Source: Candidatus Nitrotoga sp. CP45
Lineage (GTDB): Bacteria; Pseudomonadota; Gammaproteobacteria; Burkholderiales; Gallionellaceae
Assembly: GCA_945874105.1 (NCBI GenBank)
Contig: CAMCFJ010000004.1
Location: forward strand, 1 to 64,000
Length of the DNA stretch: 64,000 nucleotides
Reading direction: 5' to 3'
Made by a program: the position numbers and the translations under genes. Each line of letters begins with the position of its first letter. The first letter of the stretch is position 1. The notes below the pieces were generated by a model, which did no database searches, had not been told where the DNA came from, and saw only the letters and a list, made by a program, of their open reading frames with translations. Positions 1 to 9,249 of this stretch are shown here, piece by piece.

Positions 1-897
1 ATGGACATATAACTTGATCTGCATTTCGGACAGGCCAGCAAGTACGCTGTTTCCCATGCCGGGTTTAACCGCTATGTCGGTAGAAAAATCACCACTGCCG
101 ATTCTAACTAAATTTTTGTGGATTTCGTCAGCAGTGCCACCCAGTGTTGTACGCAGGGAAGAATAAGTTCGCCAGAGCAAGAAGAACGCCCCAAGAGTGG
201 TCGCGATGAATATCAGCCGCAACGATAATGCGATGTTCTCAGCATCATGGACTGCATCAAGCGTTCTTCTTTCCATCAACATATGAACCTCATTGATGGG
301 CCTCATGATCGTTGCCTTGCCTTGGTAGTACTCGTCACTATGCAGCATCATATTTGCTCTCTGCCGGTTAACTTCCCTACCCAGTCGGGTGGAGTTAACC
401 AGTTTCATGGCCACAAATCCCAAGGCGGCCAAACGATCAGAATTCGCTTTAGCTTCAGCCAGCTTGCCAAGCTCTTCATCGGTAAATCCAGACTGACGTA
501 TCAATTCGAGTAAAGCAATGGCCTGTCCATTTTCCAGAGGTAGTAATTTTTCCAGATGTAGTAATTGAGAATTTGCCAACACCATATCCCAGTAGCCGAA
601 AAAATATCCATACGGCCGTGACATTTTGCCGTCACGAATATCCAGTATGTCTTGATAGTAATTCATGTAGCGTGGATCGCTGGTCACCACGAAGGCTCTG
701 GCCATGCGCGTTAAGTCATCTGAACTCTGGAGCAATTGATCCATCAACTGAAAGGAGATTAGTCTCTGTTCATTTGCACGATCAATTTTTTTTTCGGCAA
801 CGACGTAGATACTGAAAACAATTGCAAGCGTAAAGAAGGAGATCACCGTCAGCAAAATATTTGAAGCTACATCTCTATTATTTGATTTTGAATTCAT
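1..897 (-). CDS. N-terminal part of a membrane sensor with HAMP-like linker (partial)
   Basis: The reverse strand is open from an ATG at 897 to the window edge (299 codons), so the 3' part lies outside. The translation begins MNSKSNNRDVASN. It has a membrane segment at about residues 14-33, then roughly 190 largely helical residues that would be periplasmic, a second membrane segment near 225-245, and a HAMP-like linker (GSGDFSTDIAVKPGMGNSVL). This is the usual layout of chemoreceptors, sensor kinases and PAS/GGDEF sensors. The output domain is not visible, so the class cannot be decided. The 267 bp between this start and the next gene hold no convincing gene. Confidence 0.75.
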   Translation of the reverse strand, partial: MNSKSNNRDVASNILLTVISFFTLAIVFSIYVVAEKKIDRANEQRLISFQLMDQLLQSSDDLTRMARAFVVTSDPRYMNYYQDILDIRDGKMSRPYGYFFGYWDMVLANSQLLHLEKLLPLENGQAIALLELIRQSGFTDEELGKLAEAKANSDRLAALGFVAMKLVNSTRLGREVNRQRANMMLHSDEYYQGKATIMRPINEVHMLMERRTLDAVHDAENIALSLRLIFIATTLGAFFLLWRTYSSLRTTLGGTADEIHKNLVRIGSGDFSTDIAVKPGMGNSVLAGLSEMQIKLYVH

Positions 898-1164
898 TTT
901 TTTAGCTTCGCTTCATCTCAGCTTTAAAGTTGGTATCGTAGAGCTAAAACGACGATTAGGACGATTAGCAGGGGTCAAAAGTTATGCAAACGAACAATAC
1001 TAATCAAATAAATGAAGTTAGTGTTGAGTTTTAAATAGAAATTGGAATATGTTGAAGGCATGCTTCATGCAATGAGGATGGTATTGAGGTATGCAGATTC
1101 ATCATGCGGTGTGCGAATCTGCCAGAAGCGGAAGAGGGTATTAGTTCACTTGAAAGCTATCTGT

Positions 1165-1482
1165 TCAGGACATTATTTGATAGGGCTCCATCGTCACTGA
1201 TTCGACTTTGTCACCGAGCAAGACCAGTTGACCTTCAAGCCGGGTGTTACCAGTTTCGCTGAACAAGAAACGATAGGTGCGTCGCAACACTCTTCGCCCA
1301 GTCTTGTCGCGAGCCAGAGCCAGTCCGATGTTGGCAACCGTGTCGTCGAGGAATTGCAAATTCTCATTGTCGCAGATATGTTTTCCCATTTTTCGGGCGA
1401 CCTCAAGGGCGCGCAGACTGTCGAACCAGAACCACCCCAGCGCGGCTATCAGCAGCAGGAAAAACAAACTTATCGTATCCAT
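1165..1482 (-). CDS. DUF3301 family membrane-anchored protein
   Basis: A 105-aa protein with one N-terminal membrane segment (residues about 5-22) and a small soluble domain containing the conserved-looking stretch DKTGRRVLRRTYRFLFSETG. It resembles the DUF3301 family, whose function is unknown and which commonly sits beside prfB in betaproteobacteria. It starts 17 bp after the prfB stop on the same strand and is probably co-transcribed with it. The family assignment is by recall of sequence pattern and context. Confidence 0.7.
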   Translation of the reverse strand: MDTISLFFLLLIAALGWFWFDSLRALEVARKMGKHICDNENLQFLDDTVANIGLALARDKTGRRVLRRTYRFLFSETGNTRLEGQLVLLGDKVESVTMEPYQIMS

Positions 1483-1499
1483 TGTTTGAAAAGTAATGA

Positions 1500-2604
1500 T
1501 TACCCCCCTTGCTTCAAACTGGCACTAATAAATTCATCCAGGTCGCCATCCAGCACACCCTGAGTGTTGCCAATTTCCACATTGGTGCGCAGATCCTTGA
1601 TGCGCGATTGATCCAGAACGTAAGAGCGGATTTGATGTCCCCAGCCGATGTCTGTTTTCCCATCTTCCATTTCCTTTTTTTCGGCATTGCGTTTGCGTAG
1701 TTCGGCTTCATACATGCGCGACTTGAGCATTGCCATCGCTTCGGCGCGGTTGCGGTGCTGCGAGCGGTCGCTCTGGCATTGCACCACTATGCCGGTGGGT
1801 GCGTGGGTGATGCGCACCGCTGAATCGGTCTTGTTGATGTGCTGTCCGCCCGCACCGCTTGCGCGGTAGGTATCTACGCGCAGGTCTGCCGGATTGATTT
1901 CGATTTCGATGGATTCATCCACCTCAGGATAGACAAAAACGCTTGAAAAAGAGGTGTGGCGGCGATTGCCGGAATCGAAAGGGGACTTGCGCACCAGTCG
2001 GTGTACGCCAGTCTCGGTGCGCAAATGGCCATGAGCATAGTCGCCAGTTACCTTGAGTACGGCACCTTTAACACCTGCAACTTCGCCATCGGATTGTTCC
2101 AGCACTTCCACCTGAAAGCCCTTCTTTTCACAATAGCGCAGGTACATGCGCAGCAGCATCGAAGCCCAGTCTTGCGCCTCGGTACCACCCGAGCCTGCCT
2201 GGATGTCGAGGAAGCAGTTGTTGGAATCCATGGGCTTGGAAAACATGCGGCGGAATTCCATGGCCGCAACTGTGCTCTCCATTTTTTGAACATCCTGCAC
2301 GATGCTGTCGAGGCTGGCATCGTCATTTTCCGCCAACGCCATTTCAAATAGCTCGGCTGTATCATCGAGATCTTGATTGAGCTGATTCAAGGTGAGAACG
2401 ATGCCTTCAAGCATCTTGCGCTCACGCCCCAATTCTTGAGAGCGCTTGTTGTCTTGCCAGATGGCTGGGTCTTCGGCGAGGATTACGACTTCGGCCAGTC
2501 GCTCTTGTTTGCCATCGAAGTCAAAGATACCTCCGTAATTCAGCGATACGAACCCGGAGATCCTGTAACTGGTGGGTGAGGGCGTTGAGTTGTTCGGCTT
2601 CCAT
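1500..2604 (-). CDS. prfB: Peptide chain release factor 2, with programmed +1 frameshift
   Basis: RF2 recognises UGA and UAA stop codons and triggers peptide release. Translation starts at the ATG at 2604-2602 ([19 protein letters not shown]), runs 27 codons to an in-frame TGA at 2523-2521, and continues after a +1 shift (GAC at 2522-2520, [13 protein letters not shown]) to the stop at 1500. This gives 367 aa, the usual RF2 length. The specificity tripeptide SPF is in [15 protein letters not shown] and the catalytic GGQ in [12 protein letters not shown] conventional caller would start at an internal ATG (2432) and lose the N-terminus. DUF3301 follows and recJ lies upstream on the same strand, a familiar betaproteobacterial order. 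Confidence 0.96.
2520..2532 (-). promoter_or_regulatory. prfB: prfB autoregulatory frameshift site
   Basis: On the minus strand the sequence reads AGG TAT CTT TGA C. It has an internal Shine-Dalgarno-like AGG, the slippery CTT, and a UGA stop followed by C. This is the classical RF2 recoding signal: when RF2 is scarce, termination at UGA is slow and the ribosome shifts +1 to make full-length RF2. Confidence 0.95.
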
Positions 2605-2734
2605 TAATATTGTCGAGTGCGGGAAAGGAGGCGATTATAGCTGAAAGCTCAGCCCTGAGTTTAAGGAGGAAGCTATTGAGACAAGTGCGATTACCTACTG
2701 ATGGTCGCTCATGCAAGTCAATTGGTTAATCCGA

Positions 2735-3997
2735 TTAAAACATAAACAGGCCAAGCGCAACACCGGCCCCCATCGCCAAAAATCCTGCTGCGATGTGCTT
2801 TGCCAAGGTCATGCCGCCGATGAATATCACCAGCCCAAATTTGAATACCAAATTGGACAGGAACGCGATGGCGATGGCTGTTACTGCCTGATGATGGTTC
2901 AATTTATCCAAATCAAATAAACGCAGGCTGGAGAGTGTGATGGCATCCACGTCGGTGAGTCCGGAGATCAAGGCGACCACATATAGGCCGCCGCTGCCGG
3001 CAATATCCGAAAGCCAGGAAGAAAAAAACAGTACTAATGCATAGATTAGGCCGAAGCTCAGAGCGGCAGGGATCTCGGTTGGGTTGGAAGTTTTTGGCAT
3101 GGGTAAATCTGAAGAGGTATGCAGTTTGCGCCAGTCGAGAAGGGTAACGACAAGTCCAAACAAGAGGCCGAGCCCCATCACAGGTAATAGTTTGGCGAGT
3201 AAGTTGGGCGACACTATTGCACTTAACACTGTCAAGCGCATCAATACGACTTGGCTGGCAAGCAGGATGACCACAGCTGACAGGCGTGCCATGGCTTCAC
3301 TGGTTTTGCCGTGGCGCGCGTAAACCAATGTGGTTGCGGTGCTGGATACCAGACCGCCGAGCAAGCCGAGAAGTGGTGCGCCATAGCGCTGGCCCGTCCA
3401 GTGCAGAGCGACATAACCAGCCAGGCTTAGCCCGGAAATCAGCACTACCATCATCCATATCTGATGCGGATTGAATGCGTCATAAGGGCCATAGTTCTGA
3501 TCCGGCAGAATCGGCAGGATGACGAAGGTCAGCACCAAAAATTGTAGGATGGAAACCAGGTCACGCCGGGTCAAACGTTTCGTCATGCCGCGTAGTTCGG
3601 GTTTGAAGTAGAGCAGGGTAGTGGTGACTATGGCTAGCATGACGGCCAATGTTGTTTGTCCATACCAGATTAGTGCGCCGAGCGCATAACACAACAGCAA
3701 AGCAGCAACCGTGGTGGTGCCCGGATCGCTTTCTTCGGTGGGGCTGGTGAGATAGGCAGCTATGATCATAACGCCCACAATGCAGAAGCCTGCAACCAGA
3801 AGCCAGGGAGAGCCAATTTTGCTTGAGAGCATGGCGGTGAGAGTGCCAATTAGCGCAACCAGCGCAAAGGTTCTCAGTCCGGCTTTGGACGAAGGTCTGC
3901 GCTCACGTTCCAGGCCAATCAGCAGGCCGATCGCGAGGCTAGCGAGGAACTGTGGCAGGAATTCAACGCCATTGTTTTGCCAGATTTGATGATTCAT
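2735..3997 (-). CDS. MgtC/DUF4010-type multipass inner-membrane protein
   Basis: A 420-aa hydrophobic protein with about a dozen predicted membrane segments. The N-terminal part (residues about 10-140, with LASLAIGLLIGLERERRP near the start) resembles the MgtC/SapB domain, and the C-terminal half resembles DUF4010 (SGLTDVDAITLS). The cellular role of this double-domain family is unknown; MgtC itself is linked to magnesium limitation and ATP synthase control, which should not be carried over here. It follows recJ on the same strand with an 87-bp gap. Confidence 0.8.
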   Translation of the reverse strand: MNHQIWQNNGVEFLPQFLASLAIGLLIGLERERRPSSKAGLRTFALVALIGTLTAMLSSKIGSPWLLVAGFCIVGVMIIAAYLTSPTEESDPGTTTVAALLLCYALGALIWYGQTTLAVMLAIVTTTLLYFKPELRGMTKRLTRRDLVSILQFLVLTFVILPILPDQNYGPYDAFNPHQIWMMVVLISGLSLAGYVALHWTGQRYGAPLLGLLGGLVSSTATTLVYARHGKTSEAMARLSAVVILLASQVVLMRLTVLSAIVSPNLLAKLLPVMGLGLLFGLVVTLLDWRKLHTSSDLPMPKTSNPTEIPAALSFGLIYALVLFFSSWLSDIAGSGGLYVVALISGLTDVDAITLSSLRLFDLDKLNHHQAVTAIAIAFLSNLVFKFGLVIFIGGMTLAKHIAAGFLAMGAGVALGLFMF

Positions 3998-4084
3998 CGC
4001 TTGGCCGCCTTGAAATAAGTTAAACGAAGATAATGTAAAAAAATTGGACTATATTTTTTGTTTGGCTTGGTGTTCCTTACGGCT

Positions 4085-5782
4085 TCATATATCTGATTTT
4101 TGCCAGTGCCGGACGATAAGTTGCAAATTGACGCTGCCATTGTATTCGTTGATAGCCAGATTGAAAACTGCACGAATGCAGGCTGGCATGGGATCGACGC
4201 AAAAAAAGTGAATGGCATCATATGCTGCGCTTGCTGTAGAGAGTTTCAGTTTGAGATGTTTTTCGCCAACCACGCGCTGGCTTTTTACGGTGAACTCGCC
4301 TTCAAAGAATGGCTGCGGGAAACCTTGTCCCCAAACCTGCTGTTCCAGGCTGCGTGCAATGCTTAATGTGAATTCGGAAGGAGCGAGTAGACCATCTGTT
4401 TCAATAATCCTGGTTAGATCGGCTGGGGAAAGCAGGCTTTGTGCTACGGCTTCAAAGGCGATCTTGAATTCATCGAAATGTTCCTCGCGCAGGCTAAGGC
4501 CAGCCGCCATGGCATGACCGCCGAATTTTTGTAGCAGATGCGGATGGCGTTTGGATACAAGATCAAGTGCGTCGCGCAGATGCAGGGCGTGGATGCTGCG
4601 TCCAGAGCCTTTTATTTCACCATTTAGTGATCGTGCAAAAGCGATGACGGGACGATGGTAGCGGTCTTTCAGACGCGAAGCGAGAATGCCGATAACACCC
4701 TGGTGCCAAGTTTCGTCGAACAGCGCGAGGCTGTAGCTGTCGGTTGGAGTAATGTGCTCCAGCGTGGCCAGCGCCGCTTGCTGCATGTCAGCTTCTATGT
4801 TGCGCCGTGTATGATTTAGTGTATCAAGTTGCGCCGCGATTCTGGCGGCTTCAGTGACATCATCGCTCATCAAACATGTGATACCCAGGCTCATATCTTC
4901 CAGCCGTCCAGCTGCATTCAGCCGTGGCCCCACAACAAAGCCCAATTCATAACTGGAAACCTGTGCATAATTTTTAGTGGCTACCTGCAACAATGCTTTG
5001 ATGCCGCAACAAGCGCGCATGGTGCGGATGCGCTGTAGTCCTTGTTGTACCAAAATACGATTGTTTTCATCCAGCTTTACAACATCTGCAACTGTTCCCA
5101 AGGCAACCAGATCGAGTAGATTGCCTAGATTGGGTTCTGCATGTTCTGTGTATGTGCCGCGAGCCCGTAGTTCGGCGCGTAACGCGAGTAACACATAGAA
5201 CATGACACCAACCCCCGCCAAATTTTTGCTGGGAAAATCGCAGCCCGGTTGGTTTGGATTGACAATGCAAAGTGCGTCCGGCAAAGCATCGCCAGGCAGA
5301 TGGTGGTCGGTGACCAACACTTGCATGCCCAATCGGTTGGCCTCAGCTACACCTTCCACGCTGGCGATGCCGTTATCCACGGTGATCAATATGTCAGGTG
5401 TGGATTGTGCCGCCAGACGCACGATCTCCGGTGTTAAACCATAACCATATTCGAATCGGTTTGGTACGATGAAATCCACTTGCGCACCCAACATACGCAA
5501 GCCACGCAGCCCTACAGCACAGGCGGTCGCGCCGTCTGCATCATAATCCGCCACGATCAGCAATTTGTGTTGTGCGGCGATGGCGTCAGCCAATAAGCAT
5601 GCCATTTTTTGGGCATTTTTTAGTTGCGTGAAGGGCAACAGATATTGCAGGCCGGTGTCCAATTGCGTCACATTACAAATGCCGCGCGCCGCATAAACAC
5701 GTGCTAAAAGCGGTGCGATGCCCGTGTCGATAAGCTGCTGTGCAGTATCAGTCGGGTAGGGACGTTGGCTTATTTGTATCAT
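4085..5782 (-). CDS. recJ: Single-stranded-DNA-specific exonuclease RecJ
   Basis: A 5'-3' exonuclease acting on single-stranded DNA in RecF-type recombination, base-excision and mismatch repair. The 565-aa length matches the family. DHH-superfamily motifs are visible: ADYDADGAT near residue 78 and VTDHHLPG near 155, which bind the catalytic Mn2+/Mg2+. The DHHA1 and OB-like domains follow (GSGRSIHALHLRDAL, FGGHAMAAGLSL). It lies upstream of the MgtC-like gene and prfB on the same strand. Confidence 0.95.
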   Translation of the reverse strand: MIQISQRPYPTDTAQQLIDTGIAPLLARVYAARGICNVTQLDTGLQYLLPFTQLKNAQKMACLLADAIAAQHKLLIVADYDADGATACAVGLRGLRMLGAQVDFIVPNRFEYGYGLTPEIVRLAAQSTPDILITVDNGIASVEGVAEANRLGMQVLVTDHHLPGDALPDALCIVNPNQPGCDFPSKNLAGVGVMFYVLLALRAELRARGTYTEHAEPNLGNLLDLVALGTVADVVKLDENNRILVQQGLQRIRTMRACCGIKALLQVATKNYAQVSSYELGFVVGPRLNAAGRLEDMSLGITCLMSDDVTEAARIAAQLDTLNHTRRNIEADMQQAALATLEHITPTDSYSLALFDETWHQGVIGILASRLKDRYHRPVIAFARSLNGEIKGSGRSIHALHLRDALDLVSKRHPHLLQKFGGHAMAAGLSLREEHFDEFKIAFEAVAQSLLSPADLTRIIETDGLLAPSEFTLSIARSLEQQVWGQGFPQPFFEGEFTVKSQRVVGEKHLKLKLSTASAAYDAIHFFCVDPMPACIRAVFNLAINEYNGSVNLQLIVRHWQKSDI

Positions 5783-5961
5783 GCAGCTTGGTGGTGTGTG
5801 GATTGGGTAAGATAAGTTTAGCAGAGACAGGAAACATTCCCAGCTTGTGGAAAGAGGGGAGAGGCAATATAGTTGAATTGGTTGTCAGGAAAAATTTTTC
5901 TTTGAGCACTTAACGATGGAAAATTTAACCTGGTATCGCAAATCGTAAATAACGAAACATA

Positions 5962-6142
5962 TTGTTTTGGATTTACTCGCAGCATGGCAGTTGAGTTGCG
6001 GTAATTACCCTCTCCCTAACCCTCCCCCGCAAGCGGGGGAGGGGACGATCATCCTCTCTCCCGCTTGCGGGAGAGAGTTGGAGAGAGGGTTAGAGGAACT
6101 GAGCACCACTCCATGCAACGTATGTTTCGCAATTAACAGGTC
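5962..6142. repeat. Intergenic hairpin element, copy A
   Basis: This fills the roughly 395-bp gap between the divergent recJ and protease genes. The core has G/C-rich palindromes of the CCCGCAAGCGGG and CCCGCTTGCGGG kind with repeated CCCTCTC/GAGAGGG arms. The outer parts are nearly identical to 46340-46486 (TTGTTTTGGATTTA, GCATGGCAGTTGAGTTGCG, CAATTAACAGGTC). Just outside, CGAAACATA (5953-5961) and TATGTTTCG (6121-6129) are inverted copies. It is probably a non-autonomous REP/MITE-like element. The downstream gene's own signals begin after 6145. Confidence 0.75.
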
Positions 6143-6177
6143 TTGATACTAGTGAGTTGGACGCACTAAGGATAAAT

Positions 6178-7638
6178 ATGATGCGAACCATGAAAAAACC
6201 TGTACTCACAGTCGTTCTATTGATTATCTTGCTTGCATTATATGGTTGTGGAAAAAAACCACAGCCGACACCCCCTCCGGTGACTAGCAGTGGCGCTGTA
6301 GGCACTGCATCGGCGGTTGTTGCACTCCCGAATTTCACTGTTCTGGTCAAGAAGAAAGGACCAGCAGTTGTCAATATAAGCACTACACAGAAGATTCGCC
6401 GGGAGCATATTCCATTTCCGGCATTTCCCGGCACCAAGCAAGATGATCCACTCTATGAGTTCTTTCGTCGATTTGCCCCTGGCGAGAAACTTCCGCATGA
6501 ATTTCAAAGTCAGTCGCTGGGTTCCGGTTTCATCGTTAGCCAGGACGGCTATATCCTTACCAACGCTCATGTCGTCGAAAATGCGGATGAAGTGACGGTG
6601 CGACTGACTGATAAACGAGAGTTCAAGGCGAAGGTAATAGGTGCGGATAAACGCAGTGATATTGCACTATTGAAAATTTCAGCCAAGGATCTTCCTGTTG
6701 TTAGTATTGGTGATGCCTCAAAGCTTGAGGTTGGCGAATGGGTCGTTGCGATTGGATCGCCATTCGGCTTCACCAACTCTGTTTCTCAGGGTATCGTAAG
6801 TGCCATGGGACGCAGCCTGCCCGGCGAGAATACCACTCCATTTATTCAGACTGACGTTCCAATCAATCCAGGGAATTCTGGGGGGCCGTTGTTTAATTTG
6901 AATGGTGAAGTCATCGGTATTAATTCACAGATATATAGCCGCAGCGGAGGCTATATGGGTTTGTCATTTGCGATTCCGATCGACCTTGCAATAAAGGTAA
7001 AGAATGAGCTATTGAAGCATGGCTCGGTCAAACGTGGTTGGCTTGGGGTAACCATACAGGACGTAAGCGCTGAACATGCCAGTTCATTTGGCTTGACAAA
7101 GGCTGGGGGTGCGCTGATTACTACGGTAGGGAAGGATACACCGGCAGCCCGGGCCAACCTTGAGATCGGGGATATTATCCTGAAATTTAATGGTAAAGAA
7201 CTAACGGATGCAGCTGATTTGGCTCGCATAGTTGGCGACGCCGCGCCTGAATCAATTGCACGACTTAGCGTTTGGCGTCGCAGGGCAGCAAAGGAAGTAG
7301 TAGCCACCCTCGGAAACGCAGATACTGACCTCAGAACGCCCAAATCAAAACCAATGGATAAGGGGATGACACCGGACAGAGTTGGCTTGACTATGCATGA
7401 GCTGAGTCCTGATGAGCGGCAGATGCTGCGTACAGAAGGCTATGTAGTGGTTGATGCGGTTGATGGCATTTCAGCAGAGTCAGGCATTCACCCTGGAGAT
7501 ATTATTATCGCGATCAATAGCCAACGCATCTCCAGCGTTAAGCAGTTCCGTACTGTGATGGCTGAAGTTGGCATGCGTGCCGCTTTGCTCGTTCAGCGTG
7601 AGGGCAATATGATATTTATTCCATTGATCAGTAAATAA
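6178..7638 (+). CDS. DegP/DegQ-like periplasmic serine endoprotease, predicted lipoprotein
   Basis: HtrA-type protease of envelope quality control. I chose the ATG at 6178 because AAGGA lies just upstream at 6168-6172; a TTG at 6157 would only prepend residues to the signal peptide. The signal sequence ends in a lipobox (LALYGC, Cys about 24), which is unusual because DegP and DegQ are normally soluble, so this one may be membrane tethered. The trypsin-like triad is visible: His in ILTNAHVV (about 131), Asp in KRSDIALL (about 161), Ser in NPGNSGGPL (about 234). Two PDZ domains follow (about 280-370 and 395-485). The length of 486 aa fits DegP/DegQ/MucD. Confidence 0.92.
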   Translation: MMRTMKKPVLTVVLLIILLALYGCGKKPQPTPPPVTSSGAVGTASAVVALPNFTVLVKKKGPAVVNISTTQKIRREHIPFPAFPGTKQDDPLYEFFRRFAPGEKLPHEFQSQSLGSGFIVSQDGYILTNAHVVENADEVTVRLTDKREFKAKVIGADKRSDIALLKISAKDLPVVSIGDASKLEVGEWVVAIGSPFGFTNSVSQGIVSAMGRSLPGENTTPFIQTDVPINPGNSGGPLFNLNGEVIGINSQIYSRSGGYMGLSFAIPIDLAIKVKNELLKHGSVKRGWLGVTIQDVSAEHASSFGLTKAGGALITTVGKDTPAARANLEIGDIILKFNGKELTDAADLARIVGDAAPESIARLSVWRRRAAKEVVATLGNADTDLRTPKSKPMDKGMTPDRVGLTMHELSPDERQMLRTEGYVVVDAVDGISAESGIHPGDIIIAINSQRISSVKQFRTVMAEVGMRAALLVQREGNMIFIPLISK

Positions 7639-7653
7639 TAAACAGGGGGGAAG

Positions 7654-8559
7654 CTATCTGGATTTTGTGTAAACAGATTCAGCTAAAATAGTTGCGGCTG
7701 AGAAAGGCTGATCTTTGTGTGATCCCAGCGTATACGAGTAGACTCGCGTAAATTCAGCGCCCATCAGAAAGATCTGAGCAGAGTAATATATCCACACCAA
7801 CACACCAACGAGCGAACCTGCCGCTCCGAACCCTGAAGCAATGCCACTTCTGCCGATGTAAAAACCGATCAGGAATTTTCCGATGGTAAACAGAAACGCG
7901 GTAACCACCGCACCAATCCATACATCGCGCCAAGCTATCTTCATTCGCGGCATTAATTTGTAGATCATTGCGAATGCAATAGTAATCAGCACAAAACTTA
8001 GCGTTATATCGACTAAATGTGCGAGAAGCCCAAACCCGCCAAATAAAGGCCCCCACCATTTTCCAAGCGCTGCCAACGCAGCACTGAATATAAGCGAAAC
8101 AATCAATAAAAAACCTATTCCCAGGATCATTCCAAAAGAAAGTAGATGCATGCGAATTAATCCAAATATCCCCGCATCCTCAGTTCTTTTTGGTACGCGC
8201 CATATCCTGTTCAGGTCGTCCTGCAACTCAACGAATACTGTGGTTGCACCAATCAAGAGCAAAACTACGCCGATAATAGCGGCAGTTACACTCTCTGTAG
8301 GTTTGCTAACGCTTTCGAGCAAACCTTGCACTACCATCGCGCCGGTTTTCCCCATTAAGCCCTGAAGCTGAGCAATAATTTCTCCCCTTGCAACTTCAAC
8401 GCCAAAAATAAGCCCAGCTATGGATATAACAATCAGTAGAAGAGGTGCAATCGAAAATACGGTGTAATAGGCAAGCGCTGCACCCATGCTTGATGCATGG
8501 TCGTCAATCCACGCTGAAAAAGTGGCTTGGATAAGACTCGAGATTTTTTTGATGTTCAT
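7654..8559 (-). CDS. YihY/BrkB family inner-membrane protein
   Basis: A 301-aa protein with about six membrane segments and the hallmark GAALAYYTVFSIAPLLLIVI near the N-terminus. The family was once called ribonuclease BN in error; its function is unknown, with transport suggested. I chose the ATG at 8559 (MNIKKISSLIQ) because family members begin just before the HGAALAYY-like motif. An in-frame ATG at 8634 would add 25 atypical residues, and neither start has a strong Shine-Dalgarno. It converges on the protease gene with only 15 bp between stops. Confidence 0.85.
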   Translation of the reverse strand: MNIKKISSLIQATFSAWIDDHASSMGAALAYYTVFSIAPLLLIVISIAGLIFGVEVARGEIIAQLQGLMGKTGAMVVQGLLESVSKPTESVTAAIIGVVLLLIGATTVFVELQDDLNRIWRVPKRTEDAGIFGLIRMHLLSFGMILGIGFLLIVSLIFSAALAALGKWWGPLFGGFGLLAHLVDITLSFVLITIAFAMIYKLMPRMKIAWRDVWIGAVVTAFLFTIGKFLIGFYIGRSGIASGFGAAGSLVGVLVWIYYSAQIFLMGAEFTRVYSYTLGSHKDQPFSAATILAESVYTKSR

Positions 8560-8779
8560 GGGATTTCTTCTGAAGAACATTGGTGATTGTTGCACATCTT
8601 TAAGATATTCTGTTTTGATACTTACACATGCCAAATTTAATTGGCATTAAACGCGCTGTCTTTGCAATGGAAAATCAGGTGGATTATGTAAGATTTGTTA
8701 AGTCAGTCAACGTTGTTATGGTGTTATGCGTTTTTGATGACAGGGCGGCTTCGTCGTTCATTTTTGCAAGAGGACCATA

Positions 8780-9094
8780 ATGAAAAGATTGCTATTGGCA
8801 TTTATTACATTTGTTATTTCTACCAGCATTGCGATGGCTACTGTGAACTTAAATACGGCCACAAAGGATGATTTAGATAAAGTTAAGGGTATAGGCCCGG
8901 TGAAGGCTCAATCGATCATCGATTACCGCAAGAAAAATGGTCCATTCAAGAGCGTGGACGAATTGGAAAATGTTAAAGGTTTTGGTAGCAAGTCGGTAAA
9001 AAAAGTACGTCCCGAATTAACTGTGGACGGTCTTACCAACGTCAAGCCAGCAGCAGTTAAAGCGTCCGACAAAAAACATGACGTCAAGAAATAG
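8780..9094 (+). CDS. ComEA-like helix-hairpin-helix DNA-binding protein
   Basis: A 104-aa exported protein. It has a signal peptide (MKRLLLAFITFVISTSIAMA), then a tandem helix-hairpin-helix domain with VNLNTATKDDLDKVKGIGPV and FKSVDELENVKGFGSKSV. This is the short ComEA type that binds DNA in the periplasm during natural transformation. A lysine-rich tail follows (KASDKKHDVKK). GAGG sits about 7 nt before the ATG. The perfect terminator at 9153-9200 suggests a monocistronic unit. Confidence 0.9.
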   Translation: MKRLLLAFITFVISTSIAMATVNLNTATKDDLDKVKGIGPVKAQSIIDYRKKNGPFKSVDELENVKGFGSKSVKKVRPELTVDGLTNVKPAAVKASDKKHDVKK

Positions 9095-9152
9095 TTTATA
9101 GCTGAGATTCTCTTTGTGCTAGCAAAGGTTATATTTCTGTTTTCGATGTTGT

Positions 9153-9200
9153 ACAAATAACAACCCCGTCTGGCGTAAGCTTGGCGGGGTTGTTATTTGT
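9153..9200. terminator. Strong bidirectional-looking hairpin terminator
   Basis: A perfect 16-bp stem: ACAAATAACAACCCCG (9153-9168) pairs with CGGGGTTGTTATTTGT (9185-9200) around a 16-nt loop. The T-rich end of the stem supports rho-independent termination of the comEA-like gene before cysM. Confidence 0.85.
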
Positions 9201-9249
9201 GCTTGTATGTAATGGTAAAATAGTGCATTAAATTTTAGGAACATCATAG

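Noticed and set aside
1092..1121. Hairpin GCAGATTC...GAATCTGC before the DUF3301 stop region
   Set aside because: Short stem, long loop and no T run on the coding strand; not a convincing terminator.
3994..4221. Minus-strand 75-aa frame at the end of recJ
   Set aside because: It lies mostly inside recJ in another frame and has no family resemblance.
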